Positions 37,404 to 48,024 of a DNA stretch of 64,000 bases are shown here, piece after piece. Under the pieces are notes generated by a model. It did no database searches. It was not told where the DNA came from and saw only the letters and a list, made by a program, of their open reading frames with translations. The DNA lies in assembly GCA_022575985.1 (NCBI GenBank), contig JAKSXM010000272.1:22502501-22566500 (forward strand), read 5' to 3'. The stretch's first letter is position 1. Every line of letters begins with the position of its first letter. Source of the stretch: Anagrus nilaparvatae (taxonomy: Eukaryota; Arthropoda; Insecta; Hymenoptera; Mymaridae). A program made the translations under genes and the position numbers.

Positions 37404-38871
37404 TTATGTTGAGTTATTTTCATCGTTTTCCAAAATTATTTTTGTTCTAGACTGTACAGATAAAAAAATTTTCTTTTTGTATGACTTGACTTTTGCTGTC
37501 TTAAAAATTAAATAATCTCCTACAGAATAGCTAAAAATTTTAGCTCTGTTGTTATCACGATCTCCCCAAATTTTTAGCAATTGCTATAAAACAAAAACGA
37601 AAAAAGATTACAATAAAAAAGAGAAAGCTTTTTTAAAATATATTTTTTTACCTCATTATTCTTATCATCTCTTAAAATGACTTCACGGCAATCTTTTGGT
37701 GTTCCATCACGAACATTTACTATTTTACAATCTTCTATACTTTTAATCCAGCCAACTACATCTACAAAAAAAAAAAAAAAAATTAATAAGTATAATAAAT
37801 ATTTATACTATATTATAATTAATTATTTTTTGTAAAATTAATTCATAGTTACTTATCGCCCTTTTATTTAAGTGTCTTTTAATCTCATTAAGTGGTGTCA
37901 CTTTTTTTGGATAGGCAGAATTCTTTTTTTTTTTAGCCATTTTGCTTTCAACCGCTGAGTTGACTATGACTGCAGGTTCACTGTAAAATATATTTATAGA
38001 TTTATTTTTTAAAATTATAACAATATTTTATTAAAATAGAAAAATATTATGGGTATATACACGAGAGTAATTTTTTTTAAACTTCCCCTTCCCTATTACA
38101 TATTATAATTATATAATTAAAGCTATTTATATTATTATTTATTTTTAAGAAATAAAATTTAATAAATCAAAACTTTCATTTGGCAAAAATCAATTAACAT
38201 CGCGGAGCACTGTAATTACCGGCATTTTCTATGGGGAATCTAGTAAATTTTTAATCGCTTGCAAATTTACTGAAGCCAAACAGCAATAAAAAAATTTTTC
38301 TCTCACAGAAAATTTTCTATTTATTTCCTCTACACCGCTGCTATCTTTGATTTTTGATATGCGATAATTTTTTTTTTATTTTGATTTTACTTTAAAAATG
38401 TTATTAAATTAAAATTAAAAATCAATAATTCAACCATAAAATAATTAATTTCGTTTCTATCAGACCAGAACTGGTTATTATAATAAATTATTAATTATTT
38501 TAAAAAAATTATCGAATATCAAAAATCGAAGACGACAGCGATGTAGTAAAACTAAAGAGAAAATTATCTTTATTGTTTTTGCTTTTAGAAAATCTGCAAC
38601 AAATTAACCCAAATTCCTTATTAAAAATGTCAAATAATTACAGTGCTCCATAACGCTGTTCTCAAAAATATTAATTACTACTGATAATTTATGTTTGCCT
38701 ACTTTTTCAAAATTTATTAAAAAATTACCGTTTTTGATTTGGACGTTCACCACCATTTTCGTTTTCATTTAAGGTTAGTATTATACGAGGTATTTTACCA
38801 TCAGGTTCTTCAGAATGCATTTCTGCTTTCCTTTTTTCCTTTGTATTATTTGAGTTTGATGGTGCCGACAT
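37404..38871 (-). CDS. OB-fold protein, RPA1-like, paralogue A
   Basis: Exons: 38729-38871, 37853-37980, 37652-37761 and 37404-37583, with intron phases 2, 1 and 0, coding for 186 residues. The N-terminus is short, with a basic cluster (KEKRKAE) that could be a nuclear signal. Exon 2 adds a second one (AKKKKNS). Exons 3-4 (residues 91-175) form an OB-like pattern: VVGWIKSIED, DGTPKDCREVILRDD, then KIWGD, YSVGDYLIF and KIFLSVQ. RPA1 DNA-binding folds show the same order (a VxG(W/Y)I start, a charged turn, a strand ending in L.D, then WG and LS). I infer single-stranded nucleic-acid binding, which is not shown. Compared with B and C, the acidic Ser/Asp tail is missing: the homologous GAATCAGATGA (minus SSDS) lies past the stop, near 37275. 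A foldback element sits in intron 1. Confidence 0.85.
38204..38649. mobile_element. Foldback element in intron 1 of gene A
   Basis: GGAGCACTGTAATTA at 38204-38218 is mirrored at 38635-38649. The arms stay partly complementary inward (TCTTTGATTTTTGATATGCG against CGAATATCAAAAATCGAAGA). No coding. Confidence 0.8.
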
Positions 38872-38874
38872 TAT

Positions 38875-40270
38875 TACCCACAGTAAATTTTCAGATAACC
38901 TAGAATTTTTAGAATTTAAATTTATTATTGTACCTATAATTTTTATGTAAGCAGTAAATTAAATAATTGTTTTATGTATTAAAATCTTTGAAACTTATTC
39001 AAATGCATTTTTACACCGAAAATGAATTTGTTAATAATAAACAAATAAAAGTACTTGTATGTTTTTTTCTAAAATTCATGAGAAATATTATATATACCGT
39101 CCTACTATAGATATTATAATATACAAGTACGTATAAGATATATGTAAGGGGCGATTTCATGGAGCGTATTTTTACTAGATTCTAGGAGCACTAGAGTTGC
39201 AGCGTATGCATTTAACAATAAATCAATTAAAAATATATTTAATAAAATAGCACTGTATGTGTGTGATGATAAAAACTAAATTTTAAGTTTGGTTGGAATC
39301 TCGATGCAAACTTTTTCTTTATTCTTTATTTTTTTTTGTATCTTGAAGATCATAAATTAAAATTTTTCTTTTTCAATTTGTTTAAATAAAATAAATTTAT
39401 TTTTTATATTTAATAAAGTTCGTATACTTATTCGTCCAGGAAGTCCTTATTAATGAAATGAGTGATATGATGCATGAAATTCAGCGTAAATTAAATTAAT
39501 AAAATTTTTAAATATTCTTCTTTTTTTAGTTTAGCTTAACCCAATTATGTTCGAAGTTGGATGCTATAAGTAGGGGTTGGATGTAAGATTAATTGGGCAA
39601 AGCGTCTCAATTGATTTTGGAAAATAAACTTTTCGATTTGACCTTGAGGCTGTCAGAAGGTTTCATCCGAACTAACCCTGGGAATCGTCTCTTAGAGATC
39701 ATAAAATAATACTAACTAACAAACTAACTTATTCTTGAACTTAGTATATTAGTTAATAATATTTCTCGTATGTGGTCAGAGGTAAGGCATAAAGTCCAAA
39801 CTTCTGATTGTACAGTAAAGTATTGTATAAATTATATTTTAGTAGTCACTTACAACCAAACGCATATGATTTAATGAGAGCATAACGCCTCAAGTTGGAT
39901 CTTGCTTTGGACTTTAGCTGTATAATCTATCCCATTATAATAAGTTTAAATATATGATTATTTATTCTATGATTCCATTTCAGAAGTAACAAATAAATTA
40001 AGTAGTGTTCAAAACAAGTTAAAATTAAAGTTGTGACGATAAATCGCGGTTATTCGGGTAAAAAGTAATGAAATACAGTGCCGTTTTATCCCGTGTTGCA
40101 GAGTAGAAATAATTAATTATGACTCAAAATTTATTAAAATTCTGCTCGAGCAGGATCCAGAAAACTAACTTCAAGCAAAATTTTAATTAATTTTTAGTGA
40201 TAATTACTAGAGTTCAATTAAAGACAACTCTAGTGACCGTAGAATCTATTAAGAAAACGCTCCATGAAAT
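38875..40270. other. 5' flank of gene A and AT-rich spacer
   Basis: It should contain the gene A promoter (minus strand). AAAGTCCAAAC near 39797 and GGACTTTAGC near 39912 hint at another small inverted repeat. No gene recognised. Confidence 0.4.
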
Positions 40271-40275
40271 CGGCC

Positions 40276-40609
40276 CTATAAGGTCTGTTCTTTTTGTCCC
40301 AAAAAAGTTAACCTGGAGCAAAACTGGGGTGAAACTAAACATAACGCGCATTCTTTTTTATGGCGGTAATTCAAAAAGGAAAACGTTTTTTTGGGATAAA
40401 ATTTTTTTACTGAAAATTAAATGTCAAAACATGTTTAATTTAGCTTTTTATCGATAGCAGTAAATAATCTATTATTTAAAATAAAAAAAAATTAATAAAA
40501 ATTTTAATAAAATACAATCTAACCTACAAAATGTTTGAAATGAGCACGCATTTTTTTTCTCTGTTTAACTCCAGTTCTACTTTTTTGGGAAAAAAAGAAC
40601 AGACCTATA
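40276..40609. mobile_element. Foldback element, ~334 bp
   Basis: The left end TATAAGGTCTGTTCTTTTTG, then CCCAAAAAAGT, is mirrored on the right by ACTTTTTTGGGA and AAGAACAGACCTATA. Inner parts (AAACATAACGCGCATTCTTT against GAGCACGCATTTTTTTTC) are also related. Confidence 0.75.
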
Positions 40610-41020
40610 AATTATTTATAAATTATGATAAATATAAATGCATGTAATAGAAAAAATAACAAAAAATGCCTATAAATTATATAAATAAAATTAAATACCT
40701 CACAAAAACTTAAAATTTAAAGTCCACTCAAGCACTGCGTGATGGCGAATGAACACTCTTTGAATAGTTCAATGCTCTCACAAAATACTGGACACAGAAA
40801 TTTTCTATCCTTTGTTTTGCAGTTAACAATGTTGCTGTAAGCTACGGTTACCTATGAAAGTATAAATAGGTATATATTAAAATCAAAATTGAATTTCCTA
40901 GACTATTACATAAATTATTTCACTATGCTAGTTTTCAATACTCAATTAAAACTAATTAAATTAAATTTTCAATAGCAGTACTTTTGTTATTTTTGTTTAA
41001 CTATAAAAAATTTTTGTGTA

Positions 41021-42240
41021 GGGGAAGAGCGGGTCTTGTGGCGCGGCAGGTATTCTGGCGCACTCTTATTTCTATATGAGGAAGAATTTTTTTTTTTTTA
41101 AATTGTAAGAAATCTTTAATTTTTTATAAGCTTATTTAACATAATACAAAAAAAATATATTTTATCTATTTATAATTTAGAAATTTGAATTCAAAAATTT
41201 AGCATGAATTCTTATAAGAAATCACGTTACAAGACTAAGGATTTAGGTAAAATTATATATGCTAAAGTGTTTTTTTTTTAATTAGTTATAAAATTACAGA
41301 TAATATTTTGCAATTAAAAATTTAATTTTCTTATTTAAATAATTTTTTTTTTTTAAATTAAAAAAAAAAAAAAATCACGAGTTCGGGTATGCTGGCGCAC
41401 TTGTCGCTGCTTTTGTGGCGCAGCCTTAAGCATTTGTTGACAAGTCTTTTTAAGCATTTAGTTAAATATCTACTTACATTTATTATTATTAATGTTATTT
41501 ATTATTTAATTCTTAAATACAAAATTATTTTATAATAATAAATAAGTTCTAAAGGTAATTATATTTGCATAATAAGTTTATTATTCATGTGTTATTCGTA
41601 TTAGTGAAGTAATTTTTCAATTCTTAAAATTTGAGGTTATACCAATTGTTTATTTTTTTTTGCTCAAATTAAAATCGTTTTATGAATACAAAGTTAACTT
41701 TATGTTATTTATTTAAAATTTTAGATATTTAAAAAATATAAAAATTTTTACTTTTAAATTAATGAATGTATTTTTTTCTGTGTTATATAGATGAGTAAAA
41801 AAAAAGGTCTTTGGGATAGTAGCAGTTGCAATAAAAGTTTTAAAAAGTGCTGAAGAAAATATCAGTTGATTAATGAAATTTTGTTTTTATTATATTTATT
41901 ATTATTTTTCCTAAATCCAAAAAAAAAACATTAAAATATTAAAAAAAATAAAAAGGAAAAAAACAATATAGGTGGCAGTAGATATATGCGCCATTAATCC
42001 CGACGGGGTGCGCCATTACACCAACACCTGCGCCAGCAGACCCTCCAAACCTACTTTTTTTTTATTTAATTATTTCTAAAAAATGGAGTCTTTTTTTTAA
42101 ATTTAGTAATTATAAATTGATTCCTAAAACATTGAATATTATATTAGTAAAAAAATTTTTTGATAAATAATTTATAATAAATTTTTTGGCTTTATAAACA
42201 AAAAATTTTTTTGCTTGCGCCACAAGACCCGCTCTTCCCC
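41021..42240. mobile_element. 1.22-kb non-autonomous DNA transposon with TA target duplication
   Basis: Perfect 24-bp terminal inverted repeats begin GGGGAAGAGCGGGTCTTGTG and end in the inverse CACAAGACCCGCTCTTCCCC. TA flanks both ends. Removing the element and one TA restores a sequence that occurs uninterrupted, in the other orientation, at 46798-46886, so both boundaries are exact. TA duplication is typical of the Tc1/mariner superfamily. Several GGCGCA or TGCGCC motifs are scattered inside (TTCTGGCGCACTC, ATGCTGGCGCACTT, GTGCGCCATTAC). There is no transposase ORF. Confidence 0.9.
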
Positions 42241-42289
42241 TACCATTTATTTCAACCACCTTTCCTTAAGCCAGATCCATTTGAAATAT

Positions 42290-42843
42290 AAATAAAAAAA
42301 GAAGTGAGACTAGGAGGTTATCCAACCTAACTCACATTAAAGTAGATAAATACTCATATATAATATAATAATACGACAAGCGGTAAACCTTCTTGGCATA
42401 TTATATTATATCTGAATAATGTTAAAGGGAAACCCCTCTTTATATTAAGATATCTCACCTAAAGATGACCAACCGTTAATCGATTTAAAACGTCTACTGG
42501 GAGTTTTTCACCAGGACACACAATTTCACCTTTAAATACCACGGATATCCTCCGGTATCTAGTGCCTCTACTACAGATAACCGCCAGTGAGGAGAGTCGA
42601 AACCTAACTGAACGAACGGAGAGTTCATTCTTTCTTTTATGCACAAAACGCTGACTACTCCGAGAGCCCACGCCTGCGCGGTGTATGAGTTTAATAATAA
42701 GATATAACTCTATTTTTTTTTTTATTATTAAAACTCTTTATTTATTAAATTTATTTTTTGCTTATCTTATTTATTATATAAAATAAAAAAATTATTATTA
42801 TAAATAATAATAAAAAATATAATACTAGGGGTATAATACTTCA
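42290..42843 (-). repeat. Partial 3' LTR of the retrotransposon
   Basis: Nearly identical to 47486-48012 (GAAGTGAGAC-AGG-GGTTATCC, TAATACGACAAGCGGTAAAC, GATGACCAACCGTTAATCGA and so on). On the minus strand it begins TGAAGTATTATACCCC directly after the polypurine tract. The end of the intact LTR at 46743 is its inverse (TACACCCC-type, TACTACA). The distal half expected to the left of 42290 is absent. Instead an ~85-bp LTR piece lies inverted there (40993-41020 plus 42241-42289, split by a transposon). Confidence 0.85.
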
Positions 42844-42860
42844 TTCGCCCCTTCTTTTTT
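42844..42860 (-). promoter_or_regulatory. Polypurine tract
   Basis: On the minus strand, AAAAAAGAAGGGGCGAA lies directly before the TG that opens the 3' LTR. In LTR retrotransposons this primes plus-strand DNA synthesis. Confidence 0.75.
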
Positions 42861-42991
42861 AGATTTAAAAGGCATTTTTAATATAAAAAATAAAAATAAA
42901 AATTACAAATTTTTTGAAATGATTACATTAATTTCAGTCTTTTTAAAATCACAGATCAGTATTTACAATGATTGGTTAAATATTTATAATA

Positions 42992-43543
42992 TTAAAAGGA
43001 TATAATATCGTCCTCGTAGATGGTAGCATCAAGTACATCATCTTCTATTATGATTCTTGGTCGACTAGTTACTAAAGTTGGTTTAGTTGGGCATCTTTCA
43101 AATGGGTTTTGTTTTAGCCCAGGAAAATAGTTGATTTTACTAGCTCTGCTAACATATTCTTCCTCTATGCATTTAACTGAATTTAGCATTTCCTTTTGGG
43201 ATTTACTTGGTTTTTGATAGTTTCCAAGATCATTTGCAGACTCTTTAATGTCTAACATAGGAAGAAATACGTCAGTTTCCATTTGTTCACGTTTATTGAA
43301 CTGCTGGTAAAAATTTTCCAGTTCCTGCTCATACCTTTCTAACTCTCTTTCGTGAGCTTCTTTTTGTTGCTGTAACTTACTTTCTCTTTCCTGGTGTTGT
43401 TTTGCTTGTCTTCGATAAGTTACGAGCAGATCTTCTGACTCCGCTAAAATTGTTTTGGTCTTGATCAAGCTGCTTTGTGCTTCTTTTAGCTTGTACTGGA
43501 TTGTTCTGATTATGTCTCTTTCTTTTTTCTTTTGTTTGCCCAT
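42992..43543 (-). CDS. Retroelement ORF3, coiled-coil protein
   Basis: An intact ATG-initiated frame of 183 residues in the position where env would stand, between integrase and the 3' LTR. It starts with a Lys-rich segment (MGKQKKKERDI). A long, strongly charged Gln/Glu/Arg coiled coil follows (about residues 12-90; QQQKEAHERELERYEQELE is typical). The C-terminus is acidic (EDDVLDATIYEDD). There is no signal peptide or membrane segment, so it does not look like an envelope protein. It overlaps the end of the integrase fragment by 34 nt in another frame. Its function is unknown. Accessory gag-like assembly or RNA binding are possibilities. Confidence 0.75.
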   Translation of the reverse strand: MGKQKKKERDIIRTIQYKLKEAQSSLIKTKTILAESEDLLVTYRRQAKQHQERESKLQQQKEAHERELERYEQELENFYQQFNKREQMETDVFLPMLDIKESANDLGNYQKPSKSQKEMLNSVKCIEEEYVSRASKINYFPGLKQNPFERCPTKPTLVTSRPRIIIEDDVLDATIYEDDIISF

Positions 43544-43803
43544 ATCTGTAATAAGGAAAAAAGAGATGCTTGAAATTTTCCTCTTTCTACCATTGTATCA
43601 GGATTTACTAATAGGAAAGTGGATTGACCGAATTTTTTGGAAAGTAGGTAAGGACCTTCATAAAATGCCATAAATTTGGCTACTAAGTTACTAACTGAAT
43701 CTGATACGTTAAGAGCTTGAATTAACACGAGATCACCTACACAATACTTAACAATATTCTTACTTTTATTAATTTTATATCTTCTTGTTTCAGCTTTATT
43801 ACG
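43510..43803 (-). pseudogene. Integrase C-terminal fragment of the retrotransposon
   Basis: The frame reads from a basic segment (ETRRYKINK) through VGDLVLI to KFMAFYEGPYLL. The pattern VGDLV, then a Y-E-G-P-Y box and a TFLLVNP strand is typical of the C-terminal GPY/F region of Ty3/Gypsy-type integrases. The core integrase, RNase H, reverse transcriptase and protease are absent. The gag-like Asn-rich end lies only ~100 bp upstream, so an internal deletion removed most of pol. Confidence 0.75.
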
Positions 43804-43932
43804 TATTGGCTTTGACGAGGATTTTGAACGCCCTTTATGTTTTGTTGATTATTTGATTATTTTGATTCTTATTATCATTATTATTATTGTTACTACGAGG
43901 CTTATTTTTCTTATCGTCAGCGTCAAAATTCG

Positions 43933-44235
43933 CTAAAATTTGTTTAATTTCTTTTTCCGTATTTTTATTATAAAGATGAGGTCTGCCTGTCTCTCAAAGT
44001 GATCTGGCATGTATGAACAAACACTTTGCTCGTTCATACCTAGGTCATAAGTTATGTTAAAAATCTGAGTCATATATTGTACTTTTGTTAAATTACCATT
44101 AACAAAGAACGACCTATTGGTAACCCTCCATTGCAGACTATGTTTAACTACATCATTCCAATATTCGTCCTTGAAGAATTTCTCAAAATCCTCAAAAGTG
44201 TTAACCCTATCTTGAACTAGGTACCACCAATTTTT
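43933..44235 (-). pseudogene. Retrotransposon gag, C-terminal part
   Basis: It resumes gag after the insertion with KNWWYLVQDR and continues through FEDFEKFFKDEYW, QWRV and a Tyr-rich helix (QYMTQIFNITYDLGM). The reading frame shifts near 43980, after which an adjacent frame continues (EKEIKQILANFDADDKKNK, then Asn-rich). The W-rich and FEKFF blocks resemble capsid regions of insect gypsy-like gags. Confidence 0.7.
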
Positions 44236-44616
44236 TGATTTTATTGTTAATAAATAATTAAATAAATTTAAATTTCTTGATTTCAATATAATTATAAGAA
44301 ACGACGAATTGAATCGTTCAATCGTTTCATCGTTTCTGCACGCGTGCTCCACCGCCTACTTCTCTTTCGTCGCTATTGTCGTCTCGTACGCCGGCTCTTT
44401 AGCATTGTCATCGAATATTTGTCATGTGTTTTATCAATAAAAATCGTTAATTAAAATCAATAAATTATTATAAATTCATCAATTCAATGTGAACAAATCA
44501 ATTATCAAATGTATCAAATAATTAATACACTCCACAGACTAAAATATTAAATTATAAAAATTATAAATAAAATGTGCTTTTTTAGTTCAAATTAAATGTC
44601 GTTATGAAGTGTATGC

Positions 44617-44657
<41 letters not shown>

Positions 44658-44861
44658 TTGTGTTGTAATATAAAATATTATAAAACTAAGTGATTGAAAT
44701 TTTTGTGATCAATGTTATTTAGGAATTATAAGTTAAAAATTAAACTATAATATTTGCAAGATCATCAAGTGAGATACATAAAAGTTAATAAATATTATAC
44801 AAGAGATTATTTTAAAATTAAATTTTTGATTTTTCTAAGTTATTTTCCACATCACAATCCT
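44236..44861. mobile_element. ~626-bp insertion that splits gag
   Basis: Gag sequence stops after a CIIGV stretch at 44862 and resumes with KNWW at 44235. The DNA between is non-coding. It contains a GC-richer part (44330-44400: CGTGCTCCACCGCC, GTCGTCTCGTACGCCGGCTC) and an (AT)n(AG)n microsatellite at 44616-44656. No terminal repeats or clear target duplication were found, so its class is unknown. Confidence 0.55.
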
Positions 44862-45592
44862 CACACCTATTATGCATTTATTTAAAGCATTTATTAAATT
44901 TGCTCTATTTTCTGGTTGAATATATTCTATATGATTTTTAACATCTTTAAGGAATCTTATAGGTTTATCTGAAGGAGCGTCACTAAAAGTTGGAGGTTTC
45001 TCATTAGTATGTACCTGTATTTGGCTTATGCTACCCAAACCAGTCGATGATCTTATAAGATAATGACCTTTTTCCATAACGTCTTGAATTTTTTTCATTA
45101 GGGCTCTGTTGGACTGAAATTGAGCATCAATTGACGATTTTATACTCTCCATCCTAACAAAGTCTTCAGCTGAGTCCTCTTCAAGTTTTTTTAATTTATT
45201 CAGTAAAATATCAAATCCTGAATCATAATCTTTGTTACGCTGAGATTCTGGAGCACGTTCTAACCTTGTAACTGCATTGATTTGTGTATCAATATCGGTG
45301 TCTGTAGGCAACAGTTGCAAACGTTCGTTTATTCTTTTTACGTAAATAAGAATTTGATTGAACGTTTCCGTGATTTGACGTCTCCATTTAAGAGTCAATT
45401 CATCATTTTTAAAATTTGGATCGGAATTTTCAACCTCAGTAATGTTAGGATAATTGTTTATATATTCATCTTCAAATTGGTGAAAAGTAGCTTTTACATC
45501 TGTGATTTTATCAATAAAATTCAATACATCTTGTTCTAAAGCGAAGTTTGCGTCTCGTTTGCTAATGGTATCGTTTAACGCCGTTTTATACA
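44862..45592 (-). pseudogene. Retrotransposon gag, N-terminal/central part
   Basis: About 240 residues of helical, charged sequence: FEDEYINNYPNITE, then helices rich in Lys/Glu (LLNKLKKLEED). PPTFSD..SDKPIRFLKDVKNHI is typical of the linker leading into the capsid domain of insect gypsy-like gags. No ATG opens the frame: it is cut at its N-terminus by the element that starts at 45611. The C-terminus is cut by the 626-bp insertion. Confidence 0.75.
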
Positions 45593-45610
45593 AAATAAAA
45601 ATACGCTAAA

Positions 45611-46517
45611 AACTAGCTGGCACTAAGGTTCCTCAAACAATGAGCTTAATACTTCAATATGCCACAGATATCATCAATTACAACCATGCAATCATACATA
45701 CATTTCTATTAACTTTTAAAAGTTTGTTCTATTGATCTAGGGACTCGATCATGATTTTATTGATCGAGAGACTCGATCATGATTTTATTGATCCAGGGAC
45801 TTGATCATAATTTTATCAAGTTTATGTCGAAATTAGTAATATGATTTTCCAAAAAATGAAATTAATTATATGTACACCTATAAAATTTTTCAAAATATAA
45901 ATATATTTTAAAAATTTTGCATTACAAAACGCATGCATATACAGTTATCTCTACATCTCCACCTTAGTTTGGTTGATAATAAATCATAAATGATTTAAAA
46001 TATAAATGATAATAAATTTTCAAAAGATTAATTATTAGATTCCAGATATCGAGTAAAAACCATATTTTTAAATATAAGTACTTTCATGGAACTAAATGAA
46101 GTATTACTCAAAAAAAAAAAAAATATTGCAGCTTTTTAATTTTTTTTTTTTAATTTTGAGAAAAAAATTTTGAAAAAATTCGGTATCAGATCCAAAAAAT
46201 TACTATAATCGAACTTTCTAAAACTAGTACTCTCATAGAAATAAATTAGGTACTACGTTCAAAAAGAAAAAAATATTTGGTGTTTTTTTTATTTTTTTGT
46301 GACGAAAATTTTAGGAAGAAAATTTTCAAAAAATTAAATCTCAGATTCGAGATATCGAGTAAAAGTCATAATTTCAAATATAAGTACTTTCTTGGAAATA
46401 AATGAGGTATTACATCCAAATTAAAAAAAAAAAAAGTACCTCGAGATTTTTTGGTAAAAAAATTTTTGAAAAAAAAATTAGGTCTTAGTTTGTGAAATAT
46501 CACCGATTACATACACA

Positions 46518-46548
<31 letters not shown>

Positions 46549-46675
46549 GCACACACATACAGACTTTTTTAATAAACTGGTTTTTTAGCTTCCTGAGGTT
46601 CCAAAACGTGGTTATATGCCAAAAAATCAAAAACCAAAATTTGACCCTTTCACAATGGTTTCTCATTGAGGAACC
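45611..46675 (+). mobile_element. Second copy of the GGTTCCTCAA-end element, inserted in the retrotransposon
   Basis: The left end (AACTAGCTGGCACTAAGGTT, CCTCAAACAATG) and right end (CACAATGGTT-TCTCATTGAGGAACC) match the copy at 17196-19854. Inside are three monomers of the same satellite (near 46070, 46225 and 46380) and a CA/CG/CA microsatellite at 46514-46560. It sits between the primer-binding site and gag and interrupts the start of gag. Confidence 0.85.
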
Positions 46676-46723
46676 AAAAAAAAAAAATTTATATACCTAT
46701 TTCAACTCTCCAAAACAAGCCAT

Positions 46724-46739
46724 CCGGGTTTCGGCACCA
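46724..46739 (-). promoter_or_regulatory. tRNA primer-binding site of the retrotransposon
   Basis: On the minus strand TGGTGCCGAAACCCGG starts three bases after the LTR end (TACTACA-TTT). It is the complement of a tRNA 3' end of the form CCGGGTTTCGGCA plus CCA. This fixes both the orientation (minus) and the LTR boundary. The tRNA species was not identified. Confidence 0.85.
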
Positions 46740-46742
46740 AAA

Positions 46743-48024
46743 TGTAGTATACACCCCTGGGGTATATAGAAATTAATGAAATATTAATTTTAATTATTTA
46801 TATTTAAAATGGATCTGGCTTGTTAAGGAAAGGTGGTTGAAATAAATAGTACACAAAAATTTTTTATAGTTAAACAAAAAAATTATAGTAAAGTATTTAT
46901 TCAGATTTTGTACATTTTAATTATTTGAAAATAATGAAAATATTTTATTTAGATTTTATACATTTTTATTATATGAAAATACTTTGTTTTGAATTCATAC
47001 ATCTCTATGTCTTTAATTTAATTTTCTATATTTTTTATTACTTAAACTATTATTTTAATTATTATTTACGATAAAACAAAAAAAAAAGAAAATATTGATT
47101 GATTTAAAAAAAAAAAATATTCTTACTTAATTTTAAATTAAACATACATAAATTATTTATTTTAATTATTTAAATTTACATTCGTTTCGGCCCGTGATAA
47201 TTAAAGCTCACACTGTTTATTTATGATTGAGGAAAGAGAGGTTAGGTATTTTTTTATTTATTTAGATATGTTTAATACCGGGCGGTAATCCATCCCAATA
47301 TTAAAAGGTTATAAATATAACGTTAATAGGCGGTAATCCGGCCTAATGTTTACTACAATAGTAAAAAAAAATATTTAAAGAGAATAAAAGAACGTTAGAC
47401 GGGTATCCGGCCCAACGTACTTGATTATATATATATAAAAAAAGAGAGACGTTAAGCGGTAAACCAGCTCAACGTATAGAATTAAAAAAAAAAAGAAGTG
47501 AGACCAGGCGGTTATCCAACCTAACTCACATTAAAGTAGATAAATACTCATATATAATATAATAATACGACAAGCGGTAAACCTTCTTGGCATATTATAT
47601 TATATCTGAATAATGTTAAAGGGAAACCCCTCTTTATATTAAGATATCTCACCTAAAGATGACCAACCGTTAATCGATGTAAAACGTCTACTGGGAGTTT
47701 TTCACCAGGACACACAATTTCACCTTTAAATACCACGGATATCCGCCGGTATCTAGTGCCTCTATACTACGGATAACCGCCAGTGAGGAGAGTCGAAACT
47801 TAACTGAACGAACGGACGAGTTCGTTCTTTCTTTTATGCACAAAACGCTGACTACTCCGAGAGCCCGCGCCTGCGCGGTGTATGAGTTTAATAATAAGAT
47901 ATAATTATATTTTTTTTTTTTTAATTTTAAAACTCTTTTTATTTATTAAATTCCTTATTTACTTATCTTATATATTATATAAAATAAAAAAATTATTATT
48001 ATAAATAATATTAAAAAATATTAT
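46743..48024 (-). repeat. 5' LTR of the retrotransposon, ~1.28 kb
   Basis: The internal boundary is set by the adjacent primer-binding site. The distal part (47486-48012) is repeated as the partial 3' LTR at 42290-42843. The outermost ~20 bp (TGAAGTATTATACCCC in the 3' copy) are not recognisable past 48024, so the end is truncated or changed. The LTR contains a series of palindromic units, listed separately. Confidence 0.85.
47270..47650. repeat. Array of seven palindromic hairpins in the LTR
   Basis: Stem-loops centred near 47288, 47335, 47405, 47463, 47514, 47582 and 47628 share a core of the type GCGGTAAWCC. Their outer stems differ but each is self-complementary. Examples: AACGTTAATAGGCGGTAATC with CGGCCTAATGTT; GTGAGACCAGGCGGTTATCC with AACCTAACTCAC; ATAATATAATAATACG with CTTGGCATATTATATTAT; TTAAAGGGAAACCCCTCTTTA. 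Confidence 0.8.

Noticed and set aside
42459..42671. 70-codon minus-strand frame in the 3' LTR
   Set aside because: Within the LTR, not kept as a long frame with recognisable features; probably chance.
45282..45539. Plus-strand frame opposite gag
   Set aside because: Antisense shadow of the gag frame.
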